Shown: piece after piece, positions 24,570 through 35,919 of the stretch | Layout of the letters: each line of letters begins with the position of its first letter | Numbering within the stretch: the first letter of the stretch is position 1 | From: Rhizophagus irregularis | Taxonomy: Eukaryota > Glomeromycota > Glomeromycetes > Glomerales > Glomeraceae | Direction: 5' to 3' | Length of the DNA: 64,000 nt | NCBI RefSeq assembly: GCF_026210795.1 | Contig: NC_089445.1 | Span: 992,001-1,056,000, forward strand | Translations under genes and position numbers: made by a program | The notes under the pieces: model-generated | Database searches by the model: none | The model's input: only the letters and a program-made list of their open reading frames with translations | Told to the model about the DNA's origin: nothing

Positions 24570-25881
24570 ATGGAAGAGCAAGGACATAGTAAGTTTATTC
24601 CGAAAGAGTTGAAGGACTGTCCAGAGTGCGGGAAACCTAGAATCTCTTTTGGTTGGTGCAAGGATTGTGAAACTAATTCCATGAAGCAAAACTTTCTTTA
24701 TTGGACATCTGAGAATAAAGAAATTGATGAATTAATCCGCCATACTCAACTTAATGCCTCTCAAACTTGCGATTATTTGGAGTGGATCCCGTTTGAGAAA
24801 TTTGAAATGGTAAAATACATTGGTAGTGGTGGATTTGGTAGTGTCTATTCAGCACTTTGGATGGAAGGACCAAGATGGAATTGGGATGATGGTGCGCAAG
24901 AGTGGGCTCGAGCTGGTCCTATGACTGTTGCTTTGAAACGTCTTGATAATTCACAGAAAATTTCGAGTTCTTTCATTAATCAGGTAATAATAATAATATT
25001 AATATTAATCACTGTTTCGGTAAAATTATTTTCCGATACTTGGAATAATGACAATATTCATTTATTTATAGATTAAAACGTATCACAAATGCTTACAATC
25101 GGCTCCATTGGCTGAAACATTTGGAATTACAAAGGATCCAACATCTAACTACATGATAGTTATGAAGTATTACGAAAATGGTAACTTATATCAATATCTA
25201 GACCGTTCTAATGGAATCCTTTCTTGGCGGGATATGATAGATATATTACAGGGAGTTGCTAGAGGTCTTGAAAGAATCCATATTGAAGGAAAAATTCATA
25301 GAAATCTTCACGGAGGAAATGTACTCATTGAGGATGAAGAAATCTCAACAGACGCTTGTATTAGCGATGTGGGTCTTTATGGACCATGTTATTATCATGA
25401 AAATAAGAATTCAGGTCAGGTATATGGAGTTTTGCCATATATTGCGCCGGAGGTCTTACGTGGTGAAAATTATTCTCCTGCTTCTGACATATATTCATTT
25501 GGTATTATTATGAATATTCTTGCAAATGGAAAGAGACCTTGGTATGATAGAGCGCATGATCATTATTTAGCAAAAAGCATTTGCGATGGTGAAAGACTTG
25601 AAATTCCAGACGATACACCAAAAATTTATGCAGAATTAATGCAACAATGCTGGGATAATGAACCAGGAAACCGTCCAACTGCATCTTACCTATACAAAAA
25701 ATTAAATTGGATTAATTTAATTCGAGATAATCCGAATCCATTTGATGATAATTATTACATTTCTGAAGAAAAAAGATTTAAAATGGCTTCTCAATTGCTT
25801 AAAATATACACTCACCCGGAAATACATCCCGAAGCACATTTTACAAGTAGACCTTTGTATTTTCCCGAGTTTCAAACATAA
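24570..25881 (+). CDS. Kinase-like protein (probable pseudokinase), copy 4
   Basis: Exons 24570-24983 and 25072-25881, with an 88-nt intron, give about 407 aa. The Cys4 motif is at C17, C20, C30 and C33. The Gly loop is GSGGFGS (85-91) and VALK has K123. Helix C ends FINQ138|IK, with Gln where an active family member has Glu. The catalytic loop is H214-R215-N216-LHGG-N221, so the proton-acceptor Asp is Asn while the metal-binding Asn is kept. D237-V238-G239 replaces DFG, and APE is at 263-265. The tail is type A (LNWINLIRDN...YYISEEKR). It keeps the residues for nucleotide and metal contact but lacks the catalytic base. It could act as a nucleotide-binding scaffold or decoy (inference). The upstream motif ataatacag lies 16-25 bp before the ATG. 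Confidence 0.9.
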
Positions 25882-26103
25882 CACATTATTCATAGATGAA
25901 CATTATTTCTTTATTAACTAATCGTTAATTGTAGAATTATTTTTGGATTTCCAAATTATTAATATCATTATTCTTCTCTTTTTTACTGTATTTAAATGTT
26001 GAATTATTCTTTTAATAAAATTAATTATTTTTTCTTTTTTGCATCTATATTACCAAGAATACAAAATTGTTTTAAAATGAAAAATTGGGCTGTTTTCTTT
26101 TAT

Positions 26104-26690
26104 AATGGAATTCGAGTAATTTGAAATTGTCAAATACATTGTAATGGTGGATTTAGTAGTGTTCATTCTGCACTTTGGATGGAGGGGCCAAGGTGGAATT
26201 GGGATGATGGTGCGCAAGAGTGGGCTCGAACTGGTCCTATGATTGTTGCTTTGAAACGTCTTGATAATTCACAGAAAATTTCGAGTTCTTTTTTTTAATC
26301 AGGTAATAATATTAATATTAATAATCACTGTTTCGGTAAAATTATTTTCCGATCTTTAGTAACGTTGTACCTTATCTGTGCATCCATCTGTTGTATCTAT
26401 GATAAAGTTGTACTAATAATTTTTGCATAATGGTGATAATCATTTATTTATAGATTAAAACGTATCACAAAACAATGTTGGGAGAAAAACGTCCGACTGC
26501 ATCTTATTTAAATGAAAAATTGGGTGAATGGATCACTTTAATTTGCGACGATCCAAGCTTCTCAAATTTCAGATGAAAGTTCTGTTGTTGAAGAGAAAAG
26601 ATGGAAATGATATCACAATTGCCGAAAATTCATCCTGAAGCATATTATACAAGTAGACTTTTATATTAAATTATCAAATATAATTATTAA
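26104..26690 (+). pseudogene. Kinase-like pseudogene with internal deletion, tail type B
   Basis: Starts mid-linker and reads KYIVMVDLV/ GGFSSVHSALWMEGPRWN-like sequence through VALKRLDNSQKIS to a stop (F run then TAA). The intron follows (26301 to 26454). Exon 2 keeps only IKTYHK before jumping to QCWEKRPTASYLNEKLGEW, so nearly the whole C-lobe is deleted. The tail has small indels. It lies 220 bp downstream of copy 4. Confidence 0.8.
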
Positions 26691-28205
26691 TCAAAAAGAT
26701 TCAACCGATTATTTATAGATAATTTATTATTTAATTTTTATTTGGTTAATAGAATTTAAATTACAAATGTTTTCTCTTCGTTTTCTCTTCTCATTTTTTC
26801 TTCATTTGTTATTTATTTTTAATAAATTTAATAATTATTTATTTCACTTTTTTTTATAAATTAAATCAAATAATAAAATTTTCTGAAACATTGTTTCAAA
26901 ATTTTTTTATGAACGTAATTCTAAAACTTTAAAATTCCAACTTTTATCTGCGATATTGACTCATTAATAACGAAGCCTGATATTTTTATAAAAAAGTTTC
27001 ATTTTATTTTTTAATAAAAAAGGTTTATTTTGTCTTAAATAAAAAAGTTTCATTATTTTTGATCTGCTCCTTTATTGGCAGAATCATTTTTAAAGTGTTT
27101 TCTATGTAGTACTTGAGAAAAACAGATCATTTAAAACAATCAATTTAGTAAAGTGATACCGTACGTAAAATTTCTTTTTCTGGTTAATGAAATACTTATT
27201 TGTAGAATAAGATATAGTTTGTGCAACAAAATATTCATTGAATGCTGGGTTTGTCTCTAAATGGAAAGAATCATCAAGGAATAAATGTTATCCTAAAAAA
27301 AAAATGTGGGAGGCCTAATCCTTTTTTGGATCATGAGATTTCAAAAAATTTTAAAATTTTTATAATACTGTACATATATAAATTTTTTTTTTCATTTTAG
27401 TTAAATAATGTATGATATTTGTATACGATAAATTTTAGTTTAATCATAATATTTGCAAAATTAAGTTTATATCCATATATTAAATAATCACCTTTCTAAA
27501 TAATAAATATTAAAGTAGCAGATTAATTATTTATACAGTATATGCTTAACGATATGTTTCTAATTTAAGAGTTCGGCGAAAAATGCAGATGTAAGACTAA
27601 GTAATCAATCGTCTCTTAAAATGAAGAATTTTTAATACTATTATTTTGATTTACCAATTATTTATTATTCTACTGTACACAAAATTTGTGAATAATAAAC
27701 AATGGCCGGATTGGCCACCAAAGTATATTATTATTTATTGTACGGAAAAACTTTTCCGTTCTTTTTACGCCTCCATAGGGGTTAAAAAATATTCATTCCG
27801 AACTAATTGTCACGCAAATACATTCTGTCAATTGGACAAAAAAACTTTCATGATTTAAAAATGTAAGATGCTATATAAATATATAATGGAGCACATAATA
27901 ATATTAATTTTGAAAGATATTTTGTGATTATGAAAGACTTAAAATCCCAGATGTTTAATGCTATAATGTCGAAATAATGAACAAAAGCCAAAATCATCCA
28001 ATTTTTCTTATTTTTTTAAAATAAAAAAGTATTACAAAAAAAAAAACGATTTTTCCTATTGGATTTACTATTTTCAACTTTGAAATGAGCTATTTATTAA
28101 ATATTTAATATGTCTTTTATAAATTTAAATTTGTTCATACCTTTCATAAATATCTACCAAAGGTAATATATCTCTCTATAAAAAATCTTTTATCTCGTTT
28201 GCACA
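26691..28205. other. Spacer duplicated from 16.6-18.0 kb
   Basis: Contains the kinase 3' flank, the recurrent module (27062-27110), a short exon 1 remnant (27297-27335, CGRPNPFLDH-like) and the spacer words gcgaaaaatgcagatgtaag and cttttccgttctttt shared with 17.48-17.65 kb. No gene is seen. Confidence 0.5.
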
Positions 28206-28350
28206 CGATATTAGTAATTTAGCAAAAAAAATATTTGTGATGGTAATAGACTTGAAATTCCGAAGGATACACAAAATTTTATGCAGACGGAATGGTAATA
28301 CGACAATATTGGGACAATGAATCGGAAAAACGTCCGAAAAAATACATTAA
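28206..28350 (+). pseudogene. Kinase exon 2 remnant
   Basis: Reads AHDISNLAKKI, then CDGNRLEIPKDT and a shifted KFYAD...QYWDNESEKRP before ending. It is the counterpart of the remnant at 18036 in the duplicated unit and carries several frameshifts. Confidence 0.6.
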
Positions 28351-29293
28351 AGGGTGTAAATATTTTAAATATAGTAATCATTTTCTTAAATCATAAAACA
28401 AGCAACAATTGTATCATGTACTATTTACTGTATTTAGTCTATGATAATCTTAGTTAAATTTACATACTTTGTTTCTATATTTTAAACGAATTGGTATTTA
28501 TTTATTTGATTTTGGTCAAGCCTAGATTGGACCTTTATCGATCGACGATACTGACGAATAATAATATTAAATTTTTTTTTTATTTTTGTCTCAATGTACT
28601 GTATATACCAAAAACTGACAAAAAAGAGATAGGAGACCATTTTACCATGAATTCCAATCAAAGATGTTTTCCGATTAATGTATACATACGTATTAGTATT
28701 ATTCATTTTTTTGGAAATCGTTGAAAGAACTCGTCTGATCACATGATTGTCATACATGAAAAATCTCAATATAATTATTATTACAATAACTCGGAGAAAA
28801 AAAACATTAACCGTAAAATTAATAGGGCGATATTATGTCATATTTTCAAAAAATTTTAACTATTAATAGAAATTTATTGGTTAATAATTAATTTTTCAGA
28901 ATCTAAAATTAATCAAACTAGCTTATAATATACATATTAATCTCTAGCCTACTATCCAGTTCAGTAAAAATGACAAAGGAATTGGCTACTTTGAAGGCAT
29001 GATATTACATGTGCAATTGCATGATTTAACCATTTTTTATTATGAGTGAGTACCGAATTTAATTTTCCTTAAAAGTATCATTATAGGGCTTTTATACTTA
29101 TTAGACTTTGAAAAGTAGACTTTGAAAAGTATAAAAGACTTGGTTTTTTTTATGTATTTCTAAAATTACAAAAAAAAAAATTGTATCTACACATAATTCT
29201 TTTTGTGATAAGAGAATTTTTTTTTTTTGCAAGATAAAATCATATAAAATAATTAACAATATTTTATAATATTATAATAAGATTACAGATATA
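28351..29293. other. Spacer upstream of copy 5, duplicate of 18.65-19.75 kb
   Basis: Aligns in order with 18650-19753, for example ttttggtca, tcgatcg and gtaccgaatttaattttcct. It ends in the same leader before the kinase ATG. ORFs here overlap on both strands and look accidental. Confidence 0.5.
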
Positions 29294-30684
29294 ATGGAAT
29301 TTATAGATATAATGGAAGAGTACAATTATCAAGGTATCCCAAGGGAATTAAAAGATTGTCCGGAATGCGGAAAGCCCAGAATTTCATTTGGATGGTGTAA
29401 GGATTGTGAAACTAATTCCATGAAGGAAAACTTTCTTTATTGGACATCTGAAAATAAAAAGATTGATGAATTAATTCATCATACTCAACTAAATGCTTCT
29501 CAAACTTGTGATTATTTGGAATGGATCCCGTTCGAGAAATTTGAAATGGTCAAATATATTGACAATGGTGGATTTAGTAGTGTCTATTCTGCACTTTGGT
29601 TGGAAGGGCCTAGATGGAATTGGGATGATGATGCGCAAGAATGGACTCGAGCTGGACCCACTTATGTTGGTTTAAAACGTCTGAACAATTCATTAAACAT
29701 CTCAAGCTCTTATATTGATCAGGTATTATTTATTTTCTTGTTTAACAATTCAAAAAGAATCATACCGACCATAACAATGAATGCTAATAATAAAAAATAT
29801 ATATAACTATACGATGATCATTGCCTTGTTGGTAAAAAGAACTGTAATTTTTTTTTCTATAAAAAGTATACAATTTAATTTTATTTTCTTCACTTCAGGT
29901 TAAAACACATCACAAGTGCTTACAATCAGACTTGTTAGCTGAAACATTTGGAATTACGAAAGATCCAACGTCTAATTATATGATCGTTATGAAGTACTAC
30001 GAAAGCGGCAACTTATACCAATACCTTGATCGCCATAATGGGATTCTTTCTTGGAAAGATATAATAGGTATATTACAGGGATTCGCTAGAGGTCTTGAAA
30101 GAATTCATATTGAAGGAGAAATTCATAAAAATCTTCACGGAGGAAATTTACTTATTGAGGATGATAAAATCTCAACTGACGCACGTATTGGAGATGTGGG
30201 CCTTTATGGACCAAGCTATATTATTAAAAATGAAAATCCCAATAAAATTTATGGGGTTTTGCCATACGTTGCACCGGAAGTTTTACGTGGTAAAAATTAC
30301 AGTACCGCTTCCGACATATTTTCATTTGGTATTAACATGAATACTCTTGCAACTGGGCAAAGGCCTTGGTATAATAGAGCACACGACTATAATTTGGCAA
30401 AAGATGTATGTAACGGTTTAAGACCTGCAATCTCAGATGATACACCAAAATTTTATGCAGATTTAATGGAACAATGTTGGGATGATGAACCAGATAAACG
30501 ACCAACTGCATCTCATATATGTAAAACATTAAGTCGAAACAATTTGCTTTGTGATTATGATTATTATGATGAAAAGAAAAGATGTAAAATAGTACATTCT
30601 CATCATTTGAAAATACATCCACAAGCATATTATACAAGTAGGCTTTTGTATTTTCCTGAATTATCAAACATGACCATTAATTAA
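29294..30684 (+). CDS. Kinase-like protein (probable pseudokinase), copy 5
   Basis: Exons 29294-29722 and 29899-30684, with a 176-nt intron, give about 404 aa. An internal ATG at 29312 (MEEYNYQG) aligns better with other copies and may be the real start. The Cys4 motif is intact. The Gly loop is altered (IDNGGFSS: the first Gly is replaced), VALK is VGLK with Lys kept, and helix C is IDQ|VK. The catalytic loop is IHKNLHGGN and DFG is DVG. APE is present, and SDIFSFGINM is intact. The tail is type C (LSRNNLLCDYDYYDEKKR). It is the most degraded nucleotide site among the open copies, but it has no stop or frameshift. Exon 2 starts with Val, giving acceptor cttcag|gtt. Confidence 0.85.
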
Positions 30685-32000
30685 AAAGGTTAATATATGC
30701 TGTTATTATTATTTCTAACAAATTGATTTTATTTATAAAGGATTTTTCCGGAAAACGCTAAATTATTGTAGGAAGATTATCATTTACTATGTCTTAAAGT
30801 CTATTTTTCCATGTTGAATTAAATATGACAGAATATTAATTAATAAAGAATTTTGTTAACCAAACTAGCTTGATTTTAGCAAATATATATATAGTGTGTG
30901 TATATATATAACTAAATATCATTTGCTTCTCAATTTTACGAGAGTTTAGGAGTTATGCACGTGATAGCGTTAAACTTAACTCCGGTTAGTGCGTACGTTA
31001 ATATCGTACACATGATGCACAGCATCCCCTCTCCCATAGAATTCAAAGACCATGACGGCAATGAAATGTCACGTGATTTTTCGTGACATTTTTTCAGGTT
31101 ACGCCCAAATGACTCAAACTGGTCACATGTCATTTGGGTCAAATGACAAATGACCTAGTCATATAAAGATATAGTGTATGTCAATCATTTTTTCAGAAAG
31201 CAGTGGAATTTTCCCAGTCACTGTTTCTCATTTATGTATAACAGATAAGAATAATTTTCTTTGTATCATCCATGAGTCAGTGACCAGGTGAAATTAGGAT
31301 TAGGGGACTATTAAAACTTTTTTGAATTTAAATAGAAACTAAATAAACAAATAAGTTTCTCATAATAATCAAAATCTTATTTAATCCTAGATCCTAGATT
31401 CATCTTTTAATACGCTCTAATAATTTTATCAAAATAAAATTTCCAATCATTTCTTATTATCAGTATATAAATTAATTAATGTTTATCAGTTCGTCTCGTC
31501 CAAGCATATTGTATGTCTATTTAGCAGTTAAGACTTTAATTTTTGACTATCATATTGATACATTTACAAATTTAAGAATGACGTAAATATTTTGAAGATA
31601 AACGGTTAATTTTAGTGTTTAATAGTTGTACAATTACGTCAATAGTACAAAGAACCCCATTAGCGATTTTATATTGTAAAATCTAAGATTGATAAGCATT
31701 TATTAAGGATTGTGAAACATGGATAGGAAATAATTTTACTAGAAAAATAGATTATCAATTTGTGATAAGAGAAGAACAAATAACGAATACTGATTATCAG
31801 ATTGAATTAACTCATTTTTGTGAAAATAAAATATATGACTCATTTTGAGTCAGAAAATAATAAATATAAAATAGATAGGAAATAGAAATGTTAGAATTGG
31901 AAAATTATAAGGAATAGACCAGAATAATATTTGCGAAAAAAGGGATATAAAAAAGATAGATATTGAAAATTATTAATTTAATTTTTTAAGAAAAATTGAA
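30685..32000. other. Intergenic region, possible fragments only
   Basis: The first 250 bases are kinase 3' flank. At 30950-31000 the words cacgtgatagcgttaa and actccgg resemble 40880-40920. Paired ACATGTCATTTGGGTCAAATGACAAATG-type inverted words lie near 31120-31155. At 31700-31847 one frame reads DCETWIGNNFTRKIDYQFV onward to a stop, which may be a coding remnant but is not recognised. Confidence 0.4.
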
Positions 32001-32399
32001 ATGAGTACTGCAAGAGAAATTGTTCGAGAAATACATGCATATTTACAGAATATTAAAGCAGAAAAAAAGAATCATGAGAATTTACAAAAAGAAATTGAGA
32101 GAGATAGAAAAAATTTAGAAAAAGCTCGAGAAGCAGTAGAAGAATTACCAAAGAAAGTTGATAGAGAAATTAAAAGGAATAAAGAAAGAGAAAAAAGAAT
32201 TGAAGGATTAGAAAGAAATATTTGTCATTTTTTAGGGAGTCTCGAAAGTATAAAGGAGGAAGAATTGAAGAAATCTTTGAGCCCGAATCCATTGATCAAC
32301 TTAGAAACTTGTGCAGAAATGTTGAAGAAGTTATTAGAAAACCCAGATATAAAGAAAATAAAAAGAGAAGGAATTGATTTAAATAAAATAATATTATAG
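32001..32399 (+). CDS. Small Lys/Glu-rich coiled-coil protein, unknown
   Basis: A 132-codon intronless ORF starts MSTAREIVREIHAYLQNIKA. Residues 15-75 are rich in Lys, Glu and Arg with heptad-like Leu/Ile spacing, suggesting a long helical coiled coil. The C-terminal part (ETCAEMLKKLLENPDIKKIK) could form a short helical bundle. No Cys motif, signal peptide or membrane segment is seen. Purine-rich composition could make such an ORF by chance, but the length and clear ATG in this AT-rich context favour a real or recently real gene. I do not recognise the family. Confidence 0.5.
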   Translation: MSTAREIVREIHAYLQNIKAEKKNHENLQKEIERDRKNLEKAREAVEELPKKVDREIKRNKEREKRIEGLERNICHFLGSLESIKEEELKKSLSPNPLINLETCAEMLKKLLENPDIKKIKREGIDLNKIIL

Positions 32400-33905
32400 A
32401 TCAAAAATTTAGACAAAAAGGAAATTTATTACCGACCTATTTTTTTTAAAGATACAAAATAGGACTTTTAAAACTCATAATGCAATTGCTAGGAAAGCAT
32501 CCACGATAAATTATAGTAGTATTGCAGTAATGAATGTTCAAATTAATTCGCTTATAATAAATCTTAACCAGAGGAATAATAATGAGTTCTATGGCATGGT
32601 ATATGGAATTGTTGCAGAGATTGTTTCAATCAATTTGATTAAACCTGATCTTTACTTTATCTATAACAAAAGTAAATGGAGACGTCTAAGGATCGTAACT
32701 GAATGTGTTCAAGGTTCAATAATCAAATATATTGTAATTAAAAATAACTGTACAATTATTCTGGGAATGATATAAATATTTTTTTGTGGATTTAAATTGA
32801 ATCCTACATCACTAAATTTTTAGGGTATTCAATATTGCACAAATACTTAAATTTCTCAAAATTTATGCAATATAGTTAACAATATTATATATGTAATTTT
32901 TTGTACAATATATCACATAGAAAATTACTCAATATACATATTATATATATTAAATATGCAAATAATGTGCATTTTCAGGGTGTGCAAATCAGTTTTTTCG
33001 TGCATTCATGCACGAAATTTTGCATATTTTCTACACATAAAAAATTTCCTGATGTAAATGTTTTTCAAAGAAAATCAAAAAATCTTAAACTAGAATCGAA
33101 CTAGTCAAAGCATAGACATGCTCTCCACCAGGATAAGATTTAAAAAAAATTATCTTTTAAACACATAGGAGAAAGAAAAGAACAGAAAAAGAAGAGAAAC
33201 ACCTTAAAATATGGAAGAACCTAACTAGAGCTATGACCTCAAACACCAATCGGCAAACTCAGAGGGATGCTATGGCTGACCAGCTGGAAGACAGGGGCAT
33301 ACTATGCTATGGGTTTATCATGTTTCCAATAAACCAAGGTCATCTACAGTCACATTATGTATATTATATTATACAAATGGTCTAGAAAGTTCAACCATCT
33401 TCATTATACTGGTGACCAAATGTAAAGCCTAGACATCACCAGAAATAATGGGCGTTTTTACTCATCATCAGTGCTCAAAAGTGAATTAAGCCAATTATGA
33501 TATTTAACCAAAATAAAATTTTTTCAACTTTTTAAATTAAGCAATTGTAATTAATTAGTTACTATCAAATAAATATTGTTGCGCATATTAAAACCCGAAA
33601 AAGAAATTTTATTAAATGATCTCTAAGTTTTAATAAAATCCTTTTTTTGGTATTTGTATTACTTGGAAAACGCCCTAAAAATAACAAAATGATTCTGCCA
33701 ATAACAGATAAAGGAGCACACCGAGTACAAATCAAAATAAAAAATTGAACGTTACAAATCAACAAGAAATCTTTTTTTTTATTAAGAATAATGAAACTTT
33801 TTTTTATTAAAGACAAAATAAACTTTTTTATTAAAAAATAAAATGAAGTCATAATTTTAAAGTTTTAGATTGCGTTGTAGTGTCATAATTTTAGATATGT
33901 CAATA
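32400..33905. other. Intergenic region with tRNA-like sequence and kinase 3' module
   Basis: An 81-codon ORF at 32530 has no recognisable feature. About 33200-33480 is less AT-rich than its surroundings and may be part of a dispersed repeat. Between 33560 and 33890 the minus strand carries the kinase 3' flank and recurrent module belonging to copy 6, as at 16.8 and 27.0 kb. Inverted words tgcattcatgcacgaaa lie near 33000. Confidence 0.45.
33089..33147 (-). repeat. tRNA-like sequence, possible SINE head
   Basis: On the minus strand, actag-ttcgatt-ctagt forms a perfect T-arm: a 5-bp stem and a 7-nt loop matching TTCRANY, with the B box gttcgattc. It is preceded by a loose A-box-like ggtggagagca. 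The anticodon arm is too short for a working tRNA. This fits a tRNA-derived SINE or decayed tRNA gene. Confidence 0.4.
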
Positions 33906-34365
33906 ATTTAGGTAATAACAATATTAACCCACCTCGTAATATGTGACGCAATATTGGGAATAATTAATGATCATGTGATGTAGATCATTTCGTTATGAAA
34001 CCGCATGGTGATAAACATTAATAATAATAATTATGATGTAACATTATAGTGAAACATTATAAATTAATAACCCTAAAACAAAGTACCCTTAAATTAGTTA
34101 TATAAGGAGTAACTTTTGGAGATGGTTCTTACAAAGTTATTCTTACATTAATTAATCTTAATATTATAATTAATTTTCACAATGTAATAATTTTAACCCA
34201 ATAAAAATTATATTTTATAACCCAAAATTCGTGTTTGAATAATTTTATGTAATAATAAACCAAGCAATGCATTTTATTTAATAAAGTTCTTAATTTTATT
34301 TAACATTAATTTAACGTCACTTGTCGTGGAAAAGGTGGCAGCTTTTCTCGCACGGCAACATTCAT
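33906..34365 (-). mobile_element. Dispersed repeat, longer copy of the 16001 element
   Basis: The reverse complement starts tgccgtgcgagaaaagctgc, then caccttttccac, and parallels 16001-16308 throughout, with extra bases in the middle. It lies in the 3' flank of kinase copy 6. No ORF, inverted ends or target duplication are clear. Confidence 0.65.
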
Positions 34366-34595
34366 TTTTTTTTAGTTTTTATCATTTTTTTTTCGTAATT
34401 AAATGAACCATTTATTTTTCAATAATTTTAATAATTATTTATTTCCCTTTTCTATAAGTTAAATCAAATAATAAAATATTTATTATTAACGAAAAAAAAT
34501 GTGTCAAAGGAATGATGAATAATTTAAATTCTATTAACTAAACAAAAATATAAATAATAATTATCTATAAATAATCGGTTGAATTTTTTTAATGA

Positions 34596-35919
34596 TCATT
34601 TTGATAATTCAGGAAAATACAAAAGCCTACTTGTATAATATGCTTCGGGATGTATTTCCGGATGAGTGTATATTGTAGGCAATTGAGAAGCTATTTTAAA
34701 TCTTTTTTCTTCAGAAATATAATAATTATCATCGAATGGATTTGGATTATCTCGAATTAAATTGATCCAATTTAGTTTTTTATATAAATAAGATGCAGTC
34801 GGACGGTTTTCTGGTTCATCATCCCAACATTGTTCCATTAAATCTGCATAAAATTTTGGTGTATCATCTGGGATTGCAGGTCTTAAACCGTTACATATAT
34901 CATTTGCCAAATTATAGTCGTGTGCTCTATTATACCAAGGTCTTTGCCCAGTTGCAAGAGTATTCATGATAATACCAAATGAAAATATGTCGGAAGCTGT
35001 ACTGTAATTCTTACCACGTAAAACTTCCGGTGCAACGTATGGCAAAACCCCATAAATTTTATTTGGATTTTCATTTTTAATAATATAGCTTGGTCCATAA
35101 AGGCCCACATCTCCAATACGTGCGTCAGTTGAAATTTCTTCATCCTCAATAAGTAAATTTCCTCCGTGAAGATTTCTATGAATTTTTCCTTCTATATGAA
35201 TTCTTTCAAGACCTCTAGCAACTCCCTGTAATATATCTATCATATCACGCCAAGAAAGAATTCCATTAGAACGGTCTAGATATTGATATAAATTACCATT
35301 TTCGTAATACTTCATAACTATCATATAATTAGATGTTGGATCCTTTGTAATTCCAAATGTCTCAGCCAACGATGCCGATTGCAAGCATTTGTGATACGTT
35401 TTAATCTAAATAAATGATCATTTCATTATGCAAATCGTTCCAAATATCGGAAAATAATTTTACCGAAACAATGATTAATATTAATATTAATATTATTACC
35501 TGATTAATGAAAGAACTCGAAATTTTCTGTGAATTTTCAAGACGTTTCAAAGCAACAGTCATAGGGCCAGCTCGAGCCCACTCTTGCGCACCATCATCCC
35601 AATTCCATCTTGGTCCTTCCATCCAAAGTGCTGAATAGACACTACCAAATCCACCACTACCAATGTATTTTACCATTTCAAATTTCTCGAACGGGATCCA
35701 CTCCAAATAATCGCAAGTTTGTGAGGCATTAAGTTGAGTATGACGAATTAATTCATCAATTTCTTTATTCTCAGATGTCCAATAAAGAAAGTTTTCCTTC
35801 ATGGAATTAGTTTCACAATCCTTGCACCATCCGAAAGAGATTCTAGGTTTCCCGCATTCGGGACAGTCCTTTAACTCTTTTGGAATAAACTTATGTCCTT
35901 GATAACTGTCCTCTTCCAT
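34596..35919 (-). CDS. Kinase-like protein (probable pseudokinase), copy 6
   Basis: Exon 1 is 35919-35500 and exon 2 is 35405-34596, with a 94-nt intron; the product is about 409 aa. An in-frame ATG at 35991 would add 24 residues. Copy 7 has the same open extension, so it may be used. The Cys4 motif, GSGGFGS loop, VALK, helix C INQ|IK, IHRNLHGGN and GDVGLYGP are present. The activation-segment type (SYIIKNENPNKIYG) matches copies 5 and 7. The tail after ENRPTAS is type A as in copy 4, so the gene is a mosaic. It is the left member of the inverted duplication, running opposite to copy 7. Catalytic inactivity is inferred from HRD to HRN and the missing helix-C Glu. Confidence 0.88.

Noticed and set aside
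30332-30667. 111-codon minus-strand ORF
   Set aside because: Antisense to kinase exon 2 of copy 5; no independent evidence.
31120-31160. Possible transposon end with inverted ATTTGGGTCAAATGAC words
   Set aside because: Only a short local inverted repeat; no partner end or target duplication found.
32530-32775. 81-codon ORF after the coiled-coil gene
   Set aside because: AT-driven composition, no motif and no conserved counterpart in the window.
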